This document shows positions 17,975 through 26,549 of a stretch of DNA of 64,000 nucleotides, in pieces (positions within the stretch are counted from its first letter, which is position 1; every line of letters starts with the position of its first letter). A program made the position numbers and the translations under genes. Origin of the DNA: Jiangella asiatica (GTDB lineage: Bacteria > Actinomycetota > Actinomycetes > Jiangellales > Jiangellaceae); contig NZ_SMKZ01000007.1 in the NCBI RefSeq assembly GCF_004349065.1, positions 1-64,000 of the forward strand. Direction: 5' to 3'. Under the pieces are notes generated by a model that searched no databases, was not told where the DNA came from, and saw only the letters and a list, made by a program, of their open reading frames with translations.

Positions 17975-18418
17975 GTGTCGACCGCACCGACCCACCGACG
18001 AGCCGAACTGGAGGACGAGGTGCGCCAGCTGGAGCGCACCGTCCGAACGCTGGAGAATGGGCTCGCCGAGGCGAGAGCAAGCAAGGAGCGCACCGTCGCC
18101 GAGGTCGGCGCCCTCCAGCGGAGGATCATCCGCAAGACGTACGACGCGGTGCCGAACCCGGCCGACGCCGCCATCCCGAAGCGCATCGAGAACGCCGTCA
18201 CCTCGGTGTGCAATGCCGTGATCAGTTCGCTCGGCGAGCGGTGGGCCGCCATCCAGAACCTCATCAATGATGCGCTCAAGCGGGTCCGAGGCCGGCTCGA
18301 GGAGAAGAAGCGGGCGCTGCGACTACTCGAGGGCGAACGCCACGCTCCCACCACCGGCGCACGCGACGGCCACCTCGGTTTCATCGGCGGCCCAGCCGGC
18401 CACGGGCCCAGCGGCTGA
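17975..18418 (+). CDS. Small coiled-coil protein of the FtsK module
   Basis: This is a 147-residue protein with no recognised family. It begins with a predicted coiled coil (AELEDEVRQLERTVRTLENG, around residues 9-45). A central segment (VPNPADAAIPKRIENAVTSV) separates it from a second helix (DALKRVRGRLEEKKRALRLLE), and the tail is Gly/Pro-rich. The GTG at 17975 has GAGGAGG at good spacing. No membrane segment is present. It closes the four-gene set of ATPase, membrane coiled coil and two soluble coiled coils; the next gene (eis-like) looks unrelated. Confidence 0.65.
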   Translation: MSTAPTHRRAELEDEVRQLERTVRTLENGLAEARASKERTVAEVGALQRRIIRKTYDAVPNPADAAIPKRIENAVTSVCNAVISSLGERWAAIQNLINDALKRVRGRLEEKKRALRLLEGERHAPTTGARDGHLGFIGGPAGHGPSG

Positions 18419-18472
18419 CCATGTCGCCGGTGTCGGATCGGGACGGAAAACGCATAGTCAGCCGGCGCCGCC

Positions 18473-19720
18473 ATGCGCTACACAAGGACGGTGACGAACG
18501 AGCTCGAGCTCCGCACCGCGACCGACGATGACTACGACGAGCTGGAAACCCTGATCACCAGAGCGTTCCTCGACGATCCCGATGACGACGCCTCCAGCCT
18601 GTACCGCAAGGTGTTCGAGCCGGAACGGATTCAGGTCGTCTCCGACGCAGAGGCCATGGTCGGCACCGGCTCCGTCCTCACCCGCGATCTCGCCGTCCCG
18701 GGCGCGGTGGTGCCGACGGCCCACGTCACCGGCGTCGCCGTTGCGTCGACGCATCGCCGGCGCGGAGTGCTGACGTCGGTGATGTCCGCCATGCTGACCG
18801 ATGCGCGCGGTCGCGGCACGGAGCCCATCGCGGCCCTGTGGGCAAGCGAGGGCGCCATCTACGGGCGCTTCGGCTATGGGCTGGCGTCATGGGAGGTCCC
18901 CTACGAGATCCCCACCCGCGCAACCTCGCTGCCGGGCAGCGTGCCGGCCGGCGCCCGGCTGCGGCACGCGGTGACCAGCGACGTGGTCGACCACCTCCGT
19001 GCCGTCTACGAGCGCATCCTCCCGGAGCGTGCAGGGCTGTCCAGCCGTCCCGGCCGCTGGTGGGAGTACCTGACCTCCGACCCGAAGAGCTGGCGCCGTG
19101 GCATGAGCGCCGAGCGCGCGGTCATGTACGAGGACGACGGCGGTGTGCGCGGCTACGCCCGGTACCGCACCAAGGGCGGCTGGAACAGCACCGGCCCGGA
19201 CGGTGAGGTCAGGGTCATCGAGCTGGTGGCCGAGACGACCGACGCATACGTCTGCCTGTGGCGCTTCCTGCTGTCCATCGACCTGGTACGCACCGTCAAG
19301 TACGGCCACAACCCGATCGACGACCCGCTGCCGCACCTCGTCACCAACCCCGACGCGCTGGGCGGCGGGAAGCGCGGAGCGCTCTGGGTGCGTGTGCTCG
19401 ACGTGCCGCGTGCGCTCGCCGCCCGCCGCTACGGCGCCCCCATCGACCTCGTGCTGGAGCTCACCGACACAGAGTTCAGGGAGAACGCCGGTCGCTGGCG
19501 ACTGGTCGGTGACTCAACCACAGCCAACTGTGAGCGCACCGACGCCGAAGCGGACCTGACACTGGACGTTCGCCAGCTCGGCTCGCTGTACTTGGGCGGT
19601 GTGTCCGCGGGGACGCTGGCCGCCGGCGGTCTGATCATCGAGCGGACACCGGGCGCCGTCGCCCGCGCATCGGCCGGGTTCGGTTGGCACCGAGCGCCGG
19701 CGACACTGGAGATCTTCTGA
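18473..19720 (+). CDS. Eis-family GNAT N-acetyltransferase
   Basis: The protein of about 415 residues has the three-part Eis layout: an N-terminal GNAT domain, a second degenerate GNAT fold and a C-terminal SCP2-like domain. The acetyl-CoA loop is THRRRGVLTSVM near residue 93. EGAIYGRFGYG near residue 126-136 carries the tyrosine that serves as general acid in Mycobacterium Eis. The protein ends in phenylalanine, as Eis does, where the terminal carboxylate is catalytic. Eis enzymes acetylate amines, including aminoglycosides, at several positions; the substrate here is unknown. GTG 18491 (VTNELELRTAT) aligns better with family N-termini than ATG 18473. Neither has a strong ribosome site. Confidence 0.88.
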   Translation: MRYTRTVTNELELRTATDDDYDELETLITRAFLDDPDDDASSLYRKVFEPERIQVVSDAEAMVGTGSVLTRDLAVPGAVVPTAHVTGVAVASTHRRRGVLTSVMSAMLTDARGRGTEPIAALWASEGAIYGRFGYGLASWEVPYEIPTRATSLPGSVPAGARLRHAVTSDVVDHLRAVYERILPERAGLSSRPGRWWEYLTSDPKSWRRGMSAERAVMYEDDGGVRGYARYRTKGGWNSTGPDGEVRVIELVAETTDAYVCLWRFLLSIDLVRTVKYGHNPIDDPLPHLVTNPDALGGGKRGALWVRVLDVPRALAARRYGAPIDLVLELTDTEFRENAGRWRLVGDSTTANCERTDAEADLTLDVRQLGSLYLGGVSAGTLAAGGLIIERTPGAVARASAGFGWHRAPATLEIF

Positions 19721-19764
19721 CACCGACCACAGCTGACAGAGCTGGATCGTCCTGGCCGCCGTGT

Positions 19765-19792
19765 CTGGGGCTACAGTCAGCTGGAGCCCCAG
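19765..19792. terminator. Probable bidirectional terminator between eis-like gene and T4SS genes
   Basis: An 8-bp perfect inverted repeat (CTGGGGCT at 19765-19772, AGCCCCAG at 19785-19792) with a 12-nt loop sits between two convergent genes and overlaps the last codons of the minus-strand one. Confidence 0.5.
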
Positions 19793-20085
19793 CCCTCGGT
19801 GTCGATCTTCTTGCTGCGCTGGCGCCGCGACACCATGGAACCGATGGCCAGGACGAGCACGATCAGGCACACGAGCAGCACGACGTGTGCTCCGCTGATG
19901 CCTGCTCCTTCCCAGCCCGGTACGGTCCACACGGCATCCTCGGCGGACGCGATGAAGCCGCGCTCGATCATCCATTCGCGGCCCTCTTCCCACGCGCCGA
20001 ACACCAGTGGCGCGGCGATAGGTAGCGCGAGCGGGGCGGCGAGGAACATCATGAACAGGTCGTTGTCGGAGACGGAGTCGGCCAT
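19777..20085 (-). CDS. Small two-helix membrane protein, last gene of the T4SS locus
   Basis: This is a 102-residue protein of no recognised family. A first hydrophobic segment (FMMFLAAPLALPIAAPLVFGAW) lies near residues 11-32. An acidic/aromatic middle follows, with a second helix near residues 67-87 (HVVLLVCLIVLVLAIGSMV) and a basic tail (RRQRSKK). ATG 20085 has AGGGGG about 5 nt upstream; a GTG two codons earlier is possible. It starts 9 nt after the coupling-protein-like gene and is surely co-transcribed with it. Confidence 0.65.
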   Translation of the reverse strand: MADSVSDNDLFMMFLAAPLALPIAAPLVFGAWEEGREWMIERGFIASAEDAVWTVPGWEGAGISGAHVVLLVCLIVLVLAIGSMVSRRQRSKKIDTEGWGSS

Positions 20086-20094
20086 CGACACCCC

Positions 20095-21939
20095 CTAGTA
20101 GATGCCGTCGTTGAGGTGCCGGATGCGCACCGCGCGGGTCCGCGAGACGACCTGCGTGCCGGCGCCGTGGTTGCCGCGCCAGTGGATGCGCAGGCTGGTG
20201 CCGTCGTTCTCGACCGGATCGACCTGCTCGACGACGACCCAGCCGGTGTCGTCGTCGAGGCGGACGAGGTTGCCGGGTTGGACCTGCGACACCATGATCA
20301 TCTCCGACCAGCCGGTGGCGTCCGTGCCGTCGGTGCCGCCGGACGGCGACGGTGTGCGGGCGCGGCTCCAGTCGGCGAGGCTGGCGGCCGGGCCGTAGCC
20401 CTCGGCGAGGTCGGCGTCGAGGTTGAGCCGCCACGCCGCCTCCGGGTTGTCGGTCAGCGCTCGCGACCGCCGCACATGCAGCACCGGATGCGTCACCAGG
20501 TTGGGCCGCAGGGCGTCGAGCATGTAGAGCTCCTGCTCGTCGTTGCCGCGTCGAGCCTCGCGCGGATCCGGGGTCCAGTAGCACTGGACGACCACGGGTG
20601 GCGCGTCGCCAGTCTGGATGGTGGCCCGGCCGGGCACGTGCTCGGCCGGATCGGCGTTGGCGGCGCTCCCCCACAGAGCGGATGCGGCCTTGCCGTCCAG
20701 CCGGCCCAACGCCACGACGGCGCCGAGGTCGTCGCGATTCTCCTCGCGTAGCAGCGGGTCGTCGGCGCGCTGGATGCTGAGCACCAGGAAGACGTTGACC
20801 TGCCGGCCGTGGCGCAGCAGGTCGGTGACCCGGTCCAGCGCCAGTGACGCCGAACCCGCGCCCAGGCCGGACCGGTGGGCGGAATCGGCGACGGCCCCGG
20901 CGAACTCACGGAAGTGGTGCACCACCACCACCAGAGGCTCGAGCTCGGACCGGCTGGTGCCGTTCTCGACCAGCGCGACCCGGCCCTCCATCTCACGCCA
21001 GGCCTGGTTGAGCACGACGATCTGGTCGTCCAGCGTGGAAGCGACGATTTGCACGTTCGGCCAGTCGCGCACGCCAAGCAGGTCGACGCGCCGGTGGTCG
21101 ACGACCCAGACCGGCCAGCCGCGGGCGGCGATCTCGACCGCGATGCCGGTCAGCAGTACCCGCTTGCCCGAGCCCGACCGGCCCAGCACCAGCAGGTGTC
21201 CCTGCGGACCGGCGAGGTTCCAGCCCACCCGGGTGCCGGTGGCGTCGACGCCGAGCGGGATCAGCCACGAGGCGAGGTCGGCCTGAGTGGGCACCGGACG
21301 GTCGATCTTCTCCGGCAGCGCGCGCCGGACGGCGTCGCGGGCTCGCTCGGCCCGCCCGGCCGGGTCGGGCGCCAGGGACCCGCTGGCTCTGGTGGGATCG
21401 CGCAGGGTGAGGCGCCGCCCGCGGATGTTGTGCCGCCCCACCACGTACTGATGCTCCAGCTGCCCGTGCACGACCTCGACCATGCCCGCTGCCCAGTCCG
21501 CGGCCGTGTCGTCGACCTCGGTCGGGTACTGGACGTTCAGCACGTGCGGCACACCGACCCAGCCGTCCTGCCACTGGCGCGCGTCGACCTCCAGGTACGA
21601 CGCGTCCGGCACGCCCAGGTGATCGGCCAGCGCCGTCGCCAGTTCGTCGATCACCGCGTCACGCTTCCGACGCCGGACCGACACCACGTACAGCCAGGCG
21701 GCGCAGCCCAGCACGGGCAGCATGAACAGCACGCCGAGCCCGGGCTCGCCGAGTACGGCCAGGATGACCCACAGTGCGAGGCCGAGGACAACAGTGGCCA
21801 CCGCACTGGCCACGAGCGCGGCTGGCGTGAAGCCCTTCATGGTGGGCTCCGGCGGACGTGCGGCGAAGCGGCTCTCCGTCGCGGCGGACTCCGGCGCAGC
21901 CTCGCCGGCGGCGGTGTCCGCCGGATCGTGTCGCGCCAC
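20095..21939 (-). CDS. FtsK-like coupling protein (VirD4/TcpA position) with degenerate ATPase motifs
   Basis: This is a 614-residue membrane protein. Two membrane helices lie near residues 38-85. The FtsK-type core has a P-loop-like GRSGSGKRV near residue 250, VVDHRRVDLLG near 279 (the DPKxxEL position) and VVVVHHF near 332 where Walker B VVDEF is expected. The P-loop Ser/Thr is Arg and both Walker B acids are His, so ATP hydrolysis is doubtful. A small beta-rich C-terminal domain (PGNLVRLDDDTGWVVVEQVD) follows. In ICEBs1-like systems an FtsK-type protein links substrate to the channel. It has its own copy of the shared promoter motif. I call the position, not a proven activity. Confidence 0.75.
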   Translation of the reverse strand: MARHDPADTAAGEAAPESAATESRFAARPPEPTMKGFTPAALVASAVATVVLGLALWVILAVLGEPGLGVLFMLPVLGCAAWLYVVSVRRRKRDAVIDELATALADHLGVPDASYLEVDARQWQDGWVGVPHVLNVQYPTEVDDTAADWAAGMVEVVHGQLEHQYVVGRHNIRGRRLTLRDPTRASGSLAPDPAGRAERARDAVRRALPEKIDRPVPTQADLASWLIPLGVDATGTRVGWNLAGPQGHLLVLGRSGSGKRVLLTGIAVEIAARGWPVWVVDHRRVDLLGVRDWPNVQIVASTLDDQIVVLNQAWREMEGRVALVENGTSRSELEPLVVVVHHFREFAGAVADSAHRSGLGAGSASLALDRVTDLLRHGRQVNVFLVLSIQRADDPLLREENRDDLGAVVALGRLDGKAASALWGSAANADPAEHVPGRATIQTGDAPPVVVQCYWTPDPREARRGNDEQELYMLDALRPNLVTHPVLHVRRSRALTDNPEAAWRLNLDADLAEGYGPAASLADWSRARTPSPSGGTDGTDATGWSEMIMVSQVQPGNLVRLDDDTGWVVVEQVDPVENDGTSLRIHWRGNHGAGTQVVSRTRAVRIRHLNDGIY

Positions 21940-21972
21940 GGGACTGCCTCCGTTCGGTGGGCCTACTTCTGA

Positions 21973-22000
21973 AGGTGCTCCCGGAGGGCGGTTTGTGACA
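21973..22000 (-). promoter_or_regulatory. Shared promoter motif, copy 3 (coupling-protein gene)
   Basis: Read on the minus strand: TGTCACA (22000-21994), 16 nt, CACCT (21977-21973), then T and CAGAAGT. It ends 33 nt before the coupling-protein start at 21939 and is the closest match to copy 2. Confidence 0.7.
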
Positions 22001-22012
22001 AGGGGCGTCGGG

Positions 22013-22846
22013 TCAACGGTGGGCGAGCGGGGTCTGCATCTCGACGATGCGCCATTCGTCCGTCGTGGAGTCGCGGGCCAGGAAGACGAACCACTGATGG
22101 ACCATGAGATCGCCGTTCCAGGCGTCGCGGCCGACCGGCGTCACCCGCACGTAGAACCGTCGCTCCGCCTGGGTCGCGGTGTCGGGCCGGTCGACGTCGG
22201 TGGTCTGTGGCTCGATGGAGTTGATCGAGGCGAACGCCTGGTGCTCCGCCCACAGCTCCCAGTCGCGCTGGACATCCTGGGCCAGCCCTTCCAGGTCGTA
22301 CGCCGACGACGCGTACTCCTCGGTCAGCCAGGCCTCGGCACGGGCCATGGCATCGCTGGCCGAAGCGTCACCGGCGGTGTCGAAGCTGTATGCCGCGGTC
22401 AGGGCGGCGAGGGCCACCGCGGACGGGTTACCGCCGTCGACGGTGACCGGGTCGGGCACGACCACCGGCTCGGGCAGCCGCATGCCGGGTGGCAGGGTGG
22501 GGGTCTGACGGGGCGCGGGAGTCGGCGCCGCGGTCGGGGTGTCCGTCGGCTCCAGCGGCTCGTCCTGGTCGGCGGGCGGGTCCGGCGACCCGTCCGCGGT
22601 GGGGCCGGGCGTCGTCGCTGCTCCGCTGCCCTCGTTGCCGGCTCCGCCACCGCTCGCCCCGCTGCCACCGGCCCCGTCGTCGTCCGTCGTCGGATCCTCG
22701 GCCGGTCCCTCCCCGGCGGTGACCCCCGCGGAGCCGCCGCTGCCACCGTCGTCGTCGGGACCGGAGAGGACCAGCACGAGCCCGACCACGGCGAGCACCG
22801 CCGCGGCCCCGATCAGCAGCCGCTGCGAACCGAGGCGGGCGCTCAT
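22013..22846 (-). CDS. Membrane-anchored extracellular protein, possible NTF2-like (VirB8-type) domain
   Basis: This is a 277-residue protein. One N-terminal membrane anchor (LLIGAAAVLAVVGLVLVLSG, residues 10-29) is followed by a low-complexity Gly/Ser/Thr/Pro/Asp linker of about 90 residues and then a folded domain of about 140 residues (ALTAAYSFDTAGDASASDAM to WRIVEMQTPLAHR). The pattern of helices then strands could be an NTF2-like fold, as in VirB8/TcpC, but that is a guess from pattern. ATG 22846 overlaps the stop of the cell-wall hydrolase gene (ATGA), so it probably works with it outside the membrane. Confidence 0.7.
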   Translation of the reverse strand: MSARLGSQRLLIGAAAVLAVVGLVLVLSGPDDDGGSGGSAGVTAGEGPAEDPTTDDDGAGGSGASGGGAGNEGSGAATTPGPTADGSPDPPADQDEPLEPTDTPTAAPTPAPRQTPTLPPGMRLPEPVVVPDPVTVDGGNPSAVALAALTAAYSFDTAGDASASDAMARAEAWLTEEYASSAYDLEGLAQDVQRDWELWAEHQAFASINSIEPQTTDVDRPDTATQAERRFYVRVTPVGRDAWNGDLMVHQWFVFLARDSTTDEWRIVEMQTPLAHR

Positions 22847-24195
22847 GGGTTCATCCGGCCGTAGCCGACGACCGGGCCGCTCGGCCCCATGGTGAATGTG
22901 CCGGACGAGCGCTGTATGCGGTTGCTCTCGTTGCCGCCGACGGTGACCAGCGTGCGGCTGGCCTCGTCGACCTCGACCACGATGCTCACGTGACCGGAGT
23001 AGATCATGACGTCGCCCGGACGCGGCGGCTTGGCCGGTCCGCTGCCGGTGACGGGGATGAACTCCTGGCCGCGCCCGCCGGAACGGAACCACGCCTCCAT
23101 GCCGATGACGGCCGGTATCTGCCAGTCGTGTCTCCAGAAGTACTGCGATGTTCCCGAGACCGCTTGGAACGGTATGCCGGCTTCCAGGAACACCCAGCTC
23201 ACGAAGTCGGCACACCACTGCTCGCAGCCGCTGGCGATGTAGGTGTCGCTGATCCGCGGGCCGCAGTTGCTGCCCATCGGCTGCTCCTCGATGCCCTTGG
23301 CGTACTCCTGCTCGGCGATCTGCACGACGCCGTCCAGGCCACCGCCGGTGCCCCCGCCGCCGCAGCCGGTCCAGCCCCCGTCACCGCCGTCCTCACCGTC
23401 GCCGATGTCCATGCCGTATGGCGCGGGGTACGTGGCGAGGCCGCCGTAGTCGCCGACGCCGCCCTGGGTGAAGTTGGACGAGATCAGCGCATGGACGTTC
23501 TCGACGTAGCGCAGCGTCTCGTTGTTGTTCCAGTTGCCGGCCGGTCCGGCGTTGTAGCTGGCCGCGGAGTAGACGAACGTGCCCGGCTCCCAGCGATCGA
23601 CGTCGCCCAAGGGCGTTTGCGCCGTGACGCTGCCGTACAACGCGTCGGCATGGGTGAACAGGTTGCCCGCGGTGTAGATGGCGTCCCAGGGATCCATGTA
23701 ATCCGGTGGTCCGCCGTCGGCGCTGTACTTGTACGCATCCCACGTTCCCGCGCCCAGATTGAACTGCATGGGGCCGTGACAACACGCAGAACTGGGCCAA
23801 TCGGTGTCCAGCGGTTTCCACTGGTTGCCGTTCTCGGTCAGGTAGACGGCGGCCAGGTAGGCGGGGTCGATCTGGAACTCCTCTCCGGCCGCGGTGAAGA
23901 CCTCCGCCCACGGCTCAGGCACGTTGACCATGGTCGCCGAGCCCGTGCAGACGTCGCCGCCGGGCTCCATGACGCACTCCGCACCGGGAGCCCGGTCGGT
24001 GATCTCGCACCAGATGGCCATGACCGTGGCGACCGGGATGAACGCGATGGTCGCGGCCGCACCCACACTCAGGGCGACGGCGAGCGCGATGCCCATCAGC
24101 CACTTCTTGCCCGTGCTCGTGCCGCCCGGAGGCCGCGCCGGCGCCGCGCCCGTACGCGCCGCGATCGCGCCGGCGACCACCGAGCCCTGTGCCAT
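22843..24195 (-). CDS. VirB1-like cell-wall hydrolase: lytic transglycosylase plus CHAP domain
   Basis: This is a 450-residue membrane-anchored enzyme that would open peptidoglycan for the secretion channel. A membrane helix (MGIALAVALSVGAAATIAFIPVATVMAI) lies near residues 35-60. A lysozyme-like domain follows, with VYLTENGNQW (likely catalytic Glu) and SAASYNAGPAG, then a Gly-rich linker. The C-terminal CHAP/NlpC-P60-like domain has EQWCADFVSWVF (catalytic Cys) and YSGHVSIVVEVD (His). The two-domain layout is that of ICEBs1 CwlT and TcpG. ATG 24195 with GGAGGG 7 nt upstream is preferred over the start 16 codons earlier. A copy of the shared promoter motif lies upstream. Confidence 0.88.
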   Translation of the reverse strand: MAQGSVVAGAIAARTGAAPARPPGGTSTGKKWLMGIALAVALSVGAAATIAFIPVATVMAIWCEITDRAPGAECVMEPGGDVCTGSATMVNVPEPWAEVFTAAGEEFQIDPAYLAAVYLTENGNQWKPLDTDWPSSACCHGPMQFNLGAGTWDAYKYSADGGPPDYMDPWDAIYTAGNLFTHADALYGSVTAQTPLGDVDRWEPGTFVYSAASYNAGPAGNWNNNETLRYVENVHALISSNFTQGGVGDYGGLATYPAPYGMDIGDGEDGGDGGWTGCGGGGTGGGLDGVVQIAEQEYAKGIEEQPMGSNCGPRISDTYIASGCEQWCADFVSWVFLEAGIPFQAVSGTSQYFWRHDWQIPAVIGMEAWFRSGGRGQEFIPVTGSGPAKPPRPGDVMIYSGHVSIVVEVDEASRTLVTVGGNESNRIQRSSGTFTMGPSGPVVGYGRMNP

Positions 24196-24249
24196 ACCCT
24201 GCCCTCCGTCCGGGCGTCCCCGACGGCGGCTTGCCGAGGACACCCATGT

Positions 24250-24277
24250 AGGTCAGGCAGGGTGGAGTTCTGTGACA
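24250..24277 (-). promoter_or_regulatory. Shared promoter motif, copy 4 (cell-wall hydrolase gene)
   Basis: On the minus strand: TGTCACA (24277-24271), 16 nt, GACCT (24254-24250), then ACATGG. It ends 54 nt before the hydrolase start at 24195. The rest of the gap to the DnaJ gene (24278-24384) shows nothing further. Confidence 0.6.
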
Positions 24278-24384
24278 GGCGGCGCCAGGCGGAACATGGG
24301 ATCGGCCCACCGGGCTACCGCGGCGCTGTTGCCTTCAGGACCGATCGGCACTCCACGCGACAGCACGAGCACACCGTCCGACGC

Positions 24385-25623
24385 CTACCGGCTCCACTCC
24401 GGGGTGGGCCTGCGCCGATCGATGATCGACGACGTGCCGTAGAAGACTGCGACGTACACCACCCACGTCGACATGACCAGGCCGAACATCCACCGCTCGT
24501 CGGTGGTCGCGATGTCCCAATAGGCCAGCGGCCAGCCCGCCAAGCTCACCGCGACACCGAGGTGCAGATACTCCAGGCCATTCGGCGGATAGCGGATCGA
24601 GATGTACGCCACGAACCCGTAGGCGGCAACGAGCACCGCGACAGCGATCGGATAGTGCAGGGCGGCGCCCAGAGCATCCGCTCCAGCCGCGTCCGGGCGG
24701 ATGAGGTCGTGGCCGAAGACCAGGACGCAGGCCAGGACGAGGAAGAGGGCGGCAGCGACCGCGTATCCGACCCGCAGCGCGACCGTTCCGCGCTCACTTC
24801 GGGCCCACAGCGTCAACGAGCCGGGCTCTCGCGCTCCGAAGCTGTCCTCGTATCGCCTAAGCTCCTGGCGGGCGCCGGCCAAGGCCATGTAGCCGACGAG
24901 CATCGCGTTGTAGAGAAGCCACAGCAGGACACCGGCGACGTAGGACCAACGCGCCGCACCACTGGCGATGTCCCAATACGCGATCGGCCAGGCCACCACC
25001 GCAGCCGTGAACGCACCATGAACCACGAGCAGGCCACGCGCGGACGCAATCCAAGCCAGACCGAGGAGCACGATGTACGCGAGGGTCACGACCAGCCGGA
25101 CCCCGGGCCGATCCGCGTACCAGCCCAACAGGTCTGTGCCGGCCGATGCGGGCTGGAGCGCACCGGGGTTGTAGAGCAGGAAGGCAATGCCGATGACGAT
25201 GCTGGCGACCAGAGCACCGGTCAGGGTCCGGAAGGCGACTCGACCACCTCGGCCATGGGCCCATGAGTCCGGCCTGTCCCGCTCAACTGATGCGGTGCGA
25301 TCGTCGACGTTCCAGGTGGTCTCGTGACCCCAGCCGCCGTCAGCGTCGTGTTCACCCGACTCGGACTGGTGCCGGTCGTGCGGTGCTTGTTCTCGGTCCA
25401 CTTCGCGCGGTCGCTCACCATGACCAAGCTGAGCGTCGTAGTCGGCGCGCCGGCCCGGATCGCTCAGCGTCTCGTACGCCGCCGTGAGCAGCCGGAACAT
25501 GCCGCTCGTACCGCCGACATCAGGATGCGCTGTTCGGACGGCTCGCCGATAGGCCTCCTTGATCTCGGCGGAGCTGGCCGTGGGTGGCACATCGAGCAGT
25601 TCGTAGTAGTCGAGCTCGGACAC
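24385..25623 (-). CDS. DnaJ-domain polytopic membrane protein
   Basis: This is a 412-residue protein. The N-terminal J domain is complete: DYYELLDVPPTASSAEIKEAYRR, then the HPD motif (RTAHPDVGG, near residue 32). After a His/Glu/Asp-rich linker come about eight membrane helices from residue 137 onward. The helical part holds two near-identical motifs, WPIAYWDIA near residue 213 and WPLAYWDIA near 364, which point to an internal duplication. J domains stimulate Hsp70 (DnaK) ATPase, so it would recruit DnaK to the membrane. GTG 25623 is chosen because the J domain starts there; the longer frame is Arg-rich. It lies inside the T4SS locus, which is unusual. Confidence 0.82.
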   Translation of the reverse strand: MSELDYYELLDVPPTASSAEIKEAYRRAVRTAHPDVGGTSGMFRLLTAAYETLSDPGRRADYDAQLGHGERPREVDREQAPHDRHQSESGEHDADGGWGHETTWNVDDRTASVERDRPDSWAHGRGGRVAFRTLTGALVASIVIGIAFLLYNPGALQPASAGTDLLGWYADRPGVRLVVTLAYIVLLGLAWIASARGLLVVHGAFTAAVVAWPIAYWDIASGAARWSYVAGVLLWLLYNAMLVGYMALAGARQELRRYEDSFGAREPGSLTLWARSERGTVALRVGYAVAAALFLVLACVLVFGHDLIRPDAAGADALGAALHYPIAVAVLVAAYGFVAYISIRYPPNGLEYLHLGVAVSLAGWPLAYWDIATTDERWMFGLVMSTWVVYVAVFYGTSSIIDRRRPTPEWSR

Positions 25624-25625
25624 GG

Positions 25626-26486
25626 TCAACCCAATCGTCGAGGGTCGCCCGATGCCGGCGGCAGCGCCACACGACGATCGCCTTCCACGGCCAGCGTGGC
25701 CGCGCCTTGGGTGGAAAGGACCAAAACCTCCTCGGGACCGAGCCGGGCGGTCAGCGCCTGGACGTGCCATGGCGTCGCGGCGAGAACGGCCTCCGCTCGT
25801 CGCTCGGACCATCGCCGCGGCACTTCGATCTGCCGCTTCGCATGGACTGCGATCATCACCCGGTCAGTCGCACGGAGGACGCCGGCCTCCTGCTTCCAAG
25901 GCCTGCCCTTCTTCGCGTACTGGAGCAGGAACTCGTCGTCGAAGGACGGATGGTGCACGGTGTCCAAGATCTGGCGGCGGACCGGCTGAGGTAACACATC
26001 CAGAACACCAGCACCGCGGCGGTCGTCGTCCATGCCCCGCTCGTCGGAGTCCCGGCGAAGATCGGCGTCCACGGGAACAGTGCCGGCGCGGTCCTTCACC
26101 TCGCCCACGAACGGGAATCGCCGGACCGTCAACCGCCATGGCGGACTCGTCTCGACGCTTCGCGCAGGTCGAACGGCCTCGACGATCGTCAAGATGTCGT
26201 CCTCGACTGCCCAGGCATCCGCACGTTCGACCTGTTCTCCGTCCCAGCTCACCACGTCCGGGCGGTTGGCACCGCCGACGATCGCCTCGAAGGGCTCACA
26301 TCCAGCGTCAGCGAGGGCGAGGAGGACGACAGCGGGCACCTGGTCCCACGTCTCCCACTCCGACACCGACGCGGATTCGAACTCGACGTCAAGGGTGGAT
26401 GCGGATCTTCCTGGCTCGACGGCGGAATCCGTGGACGATGGGCGCCGCTGTGGCGCGTCACGCCTCCTGCGCTGCAATGCCGACAT
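25626..26486 (-). CDS. Hypothetical protein in the T4SS locus
   Basis: This is a soluble protein of about 286 residues with no recognised family, no membrane segment and no signal peptide. It is rich in charged residues, with segments such as TWDQVPAVVLLALADAGCEPFEA and RWSERRAEAVLAATPWHVQALTARLGPEEVLVL. The ending resembles a folded alpha/beta domain (DRVMIAVHAKRQIEVPRRW). It sits 2 nt before the DnaJ gene and 63 nt after the YbjN gene, so the three are probably co-transcribed. The start is uncertain: ATG 26486 is proposed, and ATG 26525 would add 13 residues. Confidence 0.6.
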   Translation of the reverse strand: MSALQRRRRDAPQRRPSSTDSAVEPGRSASTLDVEFESASVSEWETWDQVPAVVLLALADAGCEPFEAIVGGANRPDVVSWDGEQVERADAWAVEDDILTIVEAVRPARSVETSPPWRLTVRRFPFVGEVKDRAGTVPVDADLRRDSDERGMDDDRRGAGVLDVLPQPVRRQILDTVHHPSFDDEFLLQYAKKGRPWKQEAGVLRATDRVMIAVHAKRQIEVPRRWSERRAEAVLAATPWHVQALTARLGPEEVLVLSTQGAATLAVEGDRRVALPPASGDPRRLG

Positions 26487-26549
26487 GCTCTGTCGTCCTG
26501 TTCCGCCCGAGCAGTGATGGATCAACCCTAGGGTGCTGACGTGAGGCTG

